From Bacillus dicomae (GTDB lineage Bacteria > Bacillota > Bacilli > Bacillales > Bacillaceae_G), in NCBI RefSeq assembly GCF_006494425.1, contig NZ_VHIV01000007.1, positions 144,281 through 208,280 of the forward strand: 64,000 bases of DNA, written 5' to 3'. Shown in pieces: positions 60,145 through 64,000 of the stretch (its first letter is position 1; the number at the start of each line of letters is the position of its first letter). The notes under the pieces were generated by a model, which worked only from the letters and a program-made list of their open reading frames with translations, was not told where the DNA came from and searched no databases. The position numbers were made by a program, and so were the translations under genes.

Positions 60145-61452
60145 TTACGCTTCGTTTAATCCAAGGCGTTCAAAGATTGTATCAACGTGTTGCATATGAT
60201 GCTCATAATTGAAGCATTCATTAATTTCTTCTTGTGTTAATTTGCTCGTAATACGCTCATCAGCTTCTACAAGCTCTTTAAATTGTACTTGTGTTTCCCA
60301 AGCTTCCATCGCTTTAGGCTGTACGATATCGTAAGCTTCTTCACGCACCATACCTTTGTCGATTAGTGTAAGCATTACGCGCTGAGAGTAAATTAAGCCA
60401 TATGTTCTTGTCATATTGCGTTTCATATTCTCTGGGTATACAGTTAAGTTTTTAACGATATTACCAAAGCGATTTAACATGTAATTTAATGCGATTGTAG
60501 CATCTGGTAAAATTACGCGTTCTGCAGAAGAGTGAGAAATATCACGCTCATGCCATAATGGAACATTCTCGTAAGCCGTCATCATATAACCACGAATAAC
60601 ACGAGCTAAACCAGTCATATTTTCAGATCCAATTGGATTACGTTTATGTGGCATTGCAGAAGAACCTTTTTGACCTTTTGCGAAAGCCTCTTCAACTTCA
60701 CGTGTTTCACTCTTTTGTAAACCACGAATCTCAACTGCCATCTTTTCAATAGATGTTGCAATTAGTGCAAGTGTTGACATGTAATGAGCATGGCGATCAC
60801 GTTGCAATGTTTGTGTTGAAATTGGTGCTGCTTCTAATCCTAAGTTTTCACAAACGTACTTTTCTACAAATGGATCAATATTTGCATATGTACCAACCGC
60901 ACCAGATAGTTTACCAACGCGAACTGTATCTGCAGCTTGTTTGAAACGCTCTACGTTACGTTTCATTTCTTCATACCAAAGACCAAGTTTTAAACCAAAT
61001 GTTGTTGGTTCTGCATGAACACCATGTGTTCTTCCCATCATGATCGTGTATTTATGCTCTTTCGCTTTGTTAGCTAAAATGCTTACAAAGTTTTCTAAGT
61101 CTTTTAATATGATTTCATTCGCTTGTTTTAAGATGTAAGATAACGCTGTATCTACTACGTCTGTAGATGTTAAACCGTAATGAACCCATTTACGTTCCTC
61201 ACCTAATGCTGGTGTTTCTGATACAGCACGAGTGAATGCAACTACGTCATGACGTGTCTCTTTTTCAATTTCATAAATACGATCAATATCAAATGATGCA
61301 TGCTCACGAATTTTTTTAACGTCTTCTTTTGGAATATCGCCAAGCTCAGCCCATGCTTCACAAGCTAAAATCTCAACCTCTAACCATGCTTTAAATTTGT
61401 TCTCTTCCGTCCAAATTGCACCCATTTCTGGGCGTGTATAACGACTAATCAT
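60145..61452 (-). CDS. purB: Adenylosuccinate lyase
   Basis: 435 residues from [14 protein letters not shown] at 61452. The start overlaps the purK stop (ATGA, 4 nt). The fumarase-superfamily signature [15 protein letters not shown] (about 262-276) and [14 protein letters not shown] are conserved. It acts twice, on SAICAR and on adenylosuccinate. Confidence 0.97.
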   Translation of the reverse strand: MISRYTRPEMGAIWTEENKFKAWLEVEILACEAWAELGDIPKEDVKKIREHASFDIDRIYEIEKETRHDVVAFTRAVSETPALGEERKWVHYGLTSTDVVDTALSYILKQANEIILKDLENFVSILANKAKEHKYTIMMGRTHGVHAEPTTFGLKLGLWYEEMKRNVERFKQAADTVRVGKLSGAVGTYANIDPFVEKYVCENLGLEAAPISTQTLQRDRHAHYMSTLALIATSIEKMAVEIRGLQKSETREVEEAFAKGQKGSSAMPHKRNPIGSENMTGLARVIRGYMMTAYENVPLWHERDISHSSAERVILPDATIALNYMLNRFGNIVKNLTVYPENMKRNMTRTYGLIYSQRVMLTLIDKGMVREEAYDIVQPKAMEAWETQVQFKELVEADERITSKLTQEEINECFNYEHHMQHVDTIFERLGLNEA

Positions 61453-62600
61453 TTTTTTCCCTCCAACAGTTGTTCTTGATGGTCCCAAATATGCAAACTC
61501 TTCGCTTTTTCTAGAGCGACTTCAATATTATCATTTAAAATATTAACATGCCCCATTTTCCGCTGCGCTTTTGCTTCTTCTTTTCCATACAAGTGTAAAT
61601 AGCACCCGGTTAATCTATTCACTTGTCTTAGGACCCCTTCTATATGTTCGCCTAAAATGTTTACCATGACAACTGGTTTTAACAAATTTGTTTCTCCAAG
61701 AGGTAAATTACAGATTGCTCGAATATGTTGACCAAATTGACTCGTTTCACATGCATCCTGTGTATAGTGTCCTGAATTGTGAGGTCTTGGTGCTAATTCA
61801 TTAATGTAAATCTCACCATCAGCTGTAGCAAACATCTCTACCGCTAGTGTTCCCACAAGCTCTAGTTCATCCGCGAGCACTTTTGCATAAGCAATTGCTT
61901 TTTGAGAAAGTTCTTCTGTAATGCGAGCTGGAACGATAGATTCATGCAAAATGTTATTTACATGAATATTTTCTGCTACCGGAAATACTTTCGTTTCACC
62001 ACTTACACTACGAATTACAATAACTGATACTTCTTTTTCAAAAGGCACCCATTTCTCTAAAATACATTCTGCTGCATTCGTAAGTTGTCGTGCTTTATCA
62101 ACGTCAGCTTCACTTCTTAAAACAACTTGCCCTTTCCCATCATATCCACCTGTCGTTGTTTTTAAGACGGAAGGATATGATAACTCGGTGATTGCTTCAG
62201 TAAGCTGCTCTTGCGTTTGAACCAATCTATACGTTGCTACTGGTAATCCTGCTTTTTCAATTGCATTCTTTTCTGTAAAGCGATTTTGCGTTTTACTTAA
62301 CAACTGACTGCCTTGCGGTAAGTAAGCATGTTTTTCAAGCCATTGTAAACATCTATAATCAATATTCTCAAATTCATATGTGACAACATCACTAATCTCT
62401 GCTAAATGCTGAATTGCTTTTAAATCGTCATATGATGCAACAATTTCAATATCAGCAACTTGTGCACACGGTGAATGTTTTGTAGGATCTAAAACAGCAA
62501 TTTTATATCCCATCTCCTTAGCTGCCAATGCCATCATTCTTCCTAGCTGGCCGCCTCCAATAATGCCGATTGTTTTTCCAGGTAAGATGATTCTCGTCAT
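61449..62600 (-). CDS. purK: N5-carboxyaminoimidazole ribonucleotide synthase
   Basis: A 383-residue ATP-grasp protein: [21 protein letters not shown], the ATP-binding [10 protein letters not shown] and [13 protein letters not shown]. It makes N5-CAIR from AIR and bicarbonate. It overlaps purE and purB by 4 nt each. Confidence 0.97.
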   Translation of the reverse strand: MTRIILPGKTIGIIGGGQLGRMMALAAKEMGYKIAVLDPTKHSPCAQVADIEIVASYDDLKAIQHLAEISDVVTYEFENIDYRCLQWLEKHAYLPQGSQLLSKTQNRFTEKNAIEKAGLPVATYRLVQTQEQLTEAITELSYPSVLKTTTGGYDGKGQVVLRSEADVDKARQLTNAAECILEKWVPFEKEVSVIVIRSVSGETKVFPVAENIHVNNILHESIVPARITEELSQKAIAYAKVLADELELVGTLAVEMFATADGEIYINELAPRPHNSGHYTQDACETSQFGQHIRAICNLPLGETNLLKPVVMVNILGEHIEGVLRQVNRLTGCYLHLYGKEEAKAQRKMGHVNILNDNIEVALEKAKSLHIWDHQEQLLEGKK

Positions 62601-63082
62601 ACTAGCTCACTACCTTCACGCACATCTTTTTCAATTGCTTCTCTTCTCAATTCTAATGCATCGTGTATATCATCATGGAATGATCCAAGTATTTGTGCTG
62701 CAAGTAAACCAGCATTTGTTGAACCAGCTTTACCAATTGCAACAGTTGCGACTGGAACCCCTCCTGGCATTTGGACGATGGATAGTAATGAATCTAAGCC
62801 GTTTAACGCTTTTGATTGAACTGGAACTCCGATTACAGGAAGATTCGTCTTCGCCGCAACCATACCTGGTAAATGCGCTGCTCCACCAGCTCCAGCAATA
62901 ATAACTTTCAACCCACGTTCACGAGCCGTCTCTGCATATTCAAACATATAATCCGGAGTCCGATGAGCGGATACAACTTTTTTCTCATACGGTATATTTA
63001 ATTCATCTAAAATGTCACAAGCATATTTCATTGTTTCCCAGTCTGACGTGCTTCCCATTATGACTCCAACTAGTGATTTCAT
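62597..63082 (-). CDS. purE: N5-carboxyaminoimidazole ribonucleotide mutase
   Basis: 161 residues from [18 protein letters not shown] at 63082; GGGGGG lies just upstream. Class I PurE motifs: [25 protein letters not shown] and [14 protein letters not shown]. It converts N5-CAIR to CAIR. It is the first gene of the operon. Confidence 0.97.
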   Translation of the reverse strand: MKSLVGVIMGSTSDWETMKYACDILDELNIPYEKKVVSAHRTPDYMFEYAETARERGLKVIIAGAGGAAHLPGMVAAKTNLPVIGVPVQSKALNGLDSLLSIVQMPGGVPVATVAIGKAGSTNAGLLAAQILGSFHDDIHDALELRREAIEKDVREGSELV

Positions 63083-63103
63083 ATTAGAATCCCCCCGATT
63101 CAA

Positions 63104-63166
63104 ATAAAAAAAGCCTGAAATAGAACAGTTTCTCTTTTACTATGAGAGAAAGTGCTCTACTCAGGC
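63104..63166 (-). terminator. Riboswitch-controlled terminator upstream of purE
   Basis: A long, slightly imperfect stem between GCCTGA (63113-63118) and TCAGGC (63161-63166), with TTTCTC/GAGAAA inside, followed on the minus strand by T7. It lies between the guanine aptamer and purE. Confidence 0.88.
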
Positions 63167-63207
63167 ATACGTATCCCTTGTGAATAGAAAAATACCGAGT
63201 GACTTTC

Positions 63208-63276
63208 CCTCATAGTCTAACGAATAACGGTCGTTAGGTAGAGACTTGCAGGCCATATCCCCGCGATTATATGAGG
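63208..63276 (-). promoter_or_regulatory. Guanine-type purine riboswitch of the pur operon
   Basis: On the minus strand: CCTCATATAATCGCG, ATATGGCCTGCAAGTCTCTACC, the P3 arm, and GACTATGAGG with the guanine-specific C. The P2 loop has one change from the common AAGTTTCTACC. P3 has a longer stem than usual. Confidence 0.92.
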
Positions 63277-63300
63277 TCTTATATTATTGTTTCTATGGCT

Positions 63301-63378
63301 ATATTAACAATATTTCATAAACAATGTCAATAAATAATCGAATGTTTTTTTATTTGTTCTCGATAACGTTCGTGTTTT
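63301..63378 (-). promoter_or_regulatory. pur operon promoter with two PurR boxes
   Basis: On the minus strand TTGACA (63330-63325), 18 bp, TAATAT (63306-63301). Upstream, AAAACACGAACGTT (63378-63365) and an inverted box AACATTCGATTATTT (63346-63332) match PurBox arms and resemble the B. subtilis pur control region. Initiation (PurR, PRPP) and elongation (guanine riboswitch) control are thus combined. Confidence 0.82.
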
Positions 63379-63724
63379 AGTTATATTCAAAAGAAGATTT
63401 GCAAGTATATGCAAGAAGGAAAGGGAATTAGAATATATATTTCTAGAGATCTATTTCACCTATAACTATTCATATAATGCTCCAGGAAACTCAAATCAAA
63501 ATATATACATTGGCAAGTTCTACATAAAAATAAAGTGAAACTTTAATCAGTGGGGGTTTTCTTCATCCCCCACTGATTATTAGTTGAACCAATCGGACTT
63601 TTATGGGCAGTTGATCCCTCACCTAAATTCTTTGCTTGCGCTGAATTTTGAGGTGGGGGTCTTACTGCCCATTAAAGCGGGATAAAACTGATATTGTAGT
63701 GATTTAATTTATAGGGGGTGGATT
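63379..63724. other. Intergenic region upstream of the last gene
   Basis: The first 150 bp show no gene. From 63531 it is filled by a multi-hairpin dispersed repeat, which ends about 25 bp before the ribosome site of the last gene. Confidence 0.5.
63531..63690 (+). repeat. Multi-hairpin B. cereus-type dispersed repeat, full copy
   Basis: Three structures in order: TAAAGTGAAACTTTA (6-bp stem, GAA loop, 63531-63545); an 11-bp stem ATCAGTGGGGG/CCCCCACTGAT (63546-63577); and a two-level stem of ATGGGCAGT/ACTGCCCAT enclosing CCCTCACCT/AGGTGGGGG (63603-63672). It ends AGCGGGATAAAACTGAT. Parts recur at 28155-28186 and 39092-39161. It looks like a member of the B. cereus-group intergenic (bcr-type) repeats, but I cannot name the subgroup. 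Confidence 0.75.
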
Positions 63725-64000
63725 ATGAAGAAATTTAATATGCTATCATATTTATTTTTCTCTATTGCGGTAATTGCTGTAATCATTGAATACGTATTTA
63801 TATCATCTCATTTTTTCTACTCTCATTATTTTAACTATATACTTGCGCTAGAAATAATGTGTCCTATTGTAGGTATTACTTTAGCAGTCTTCGGTAAACC
63901 AGGAAAACAAAAATTCATTGCTATTATTTTAAATAGCCTCTATTTCATTCTTTTTTCATCTTTAGCTTTATTAAATTTATGGATTATGACATTTAGTAAG
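63725..64000 (+). CDS. Hypothetical membrane protein, 3' end outside window
   Basis: 92 codons are visible from an ATG at 63725 with a strong AGGGGGTGG site. The protein starts MKKFNMLSYLFFSIAVIAV and has three hydrophobic segments (about 8-27, 38-57 and 66-88). A short basic loop GKPGKQK lies between the second and third. The family is not recognised and the C-terminus is missing. Confidence 0.75.
   Translation, partial: MKKFNMLSYLFFSIAVIAVIIEYVFISSHFFYSHYFNYILALEIMCPIVGITLAVFGKPGKQKFIAIILNSLYFILFSSLALLNLWIMTFSK

Overview
The window is a low-GC Firmicute chromosome segment that reads as a member of the Bacillus cereus group (B. cereus / thuringiensis / anthracis type). The evidence is the core gene order purEKBCSQLFMNHD, pcrB-pcrA-ligA-camS, metNIQ, gatCAB-dgkB; a sigma-54-controlled gab cluster; an N-succinyl-Arg/Lys-racemase-type enolase-superfamily gene; a BA0330-like polysaccharide deacetylase; and B. 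cereus-type dispersed intergenic repeats. There is no rRNA, tRNA, CRISPR array, prophage or complete insertion sequence.

Layout. 1-1041: a truncated MGAWG-type protein and a methyltransferase. 1236-7238: an amino-acid stereochemistry cassette (M20 amidohydrolase, NhaC-family transporter, dedicated regulator, NSAR-type racemase, GNAT acyltransferase). Both of its intergenic regions carry the same 16-bp direct-repeat motif, which I propose as the regulator's operator. 7383-9693: a YgjP-like metalloprotein, a DUF1456 protein and an unknown protein. 9748-14235: a GAF-GAF-PAS-GGDEF-EAL protein transcribed with an acetolactate-synthase-like TPP enzyme. 14719-21406: tRNA and rRNA modification genes, a guanine-riboswitch-controlled nucleoside transporter, a lipoprotein deacetylase and an M29 aminopeptidase. 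21447-26167: an SMR transporter and gabT-gabR-gabD behind a -24/-12 promoter. 26264-31735: a HAD phosphatase, dgkB and gatCAB.

31877-38959: a small membrane protein, MarR, an ArsA-like ATPase with a small partner, an HXXEE membrane protein, the metNIQ methionine importer behind a SAM-I riboswitch, an isochorismatase-family hydrolase and a 49-residue GTG-started small protein. 39248-47994: rocA, a TSUP transporter, then pcrB-pcrA-ligA-camS. 48333-49946: a DUF2892 protein and an SPFH membrane protein paired with a 54-residue ribbon-helix-helix protein, with an inverted repeat across their promoter. 49982-63082: the complete twelve-gene de novo purine operon, controlled by two PurR boxes, a guanine riboswitch and a transcription terminator. 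A GC-rich structured element lies between purH and purD. The window ends in a multi-hairpin dispersed repeat and a truncated membrane-protein gene.

The most promising leads are: (1) the NSAR cassette as a self-contained D- to L- basic amino acid conversion pathway with its own transporter, regulator and candidate operator; (2) the SPFH/RHH pair with a promoter-embedded inverted repeat; (3) a 25-bp perfect inverted repeat with nested TetR-like operators at 28416-28472; (4) the repeat-flanked structured element inside the pur operon; (5) an acetolactate-synthase-like enzyme transcribed with a c-di-GMP enzyme. All functional calls come from reading translated sequence and motifs; no database search was run.
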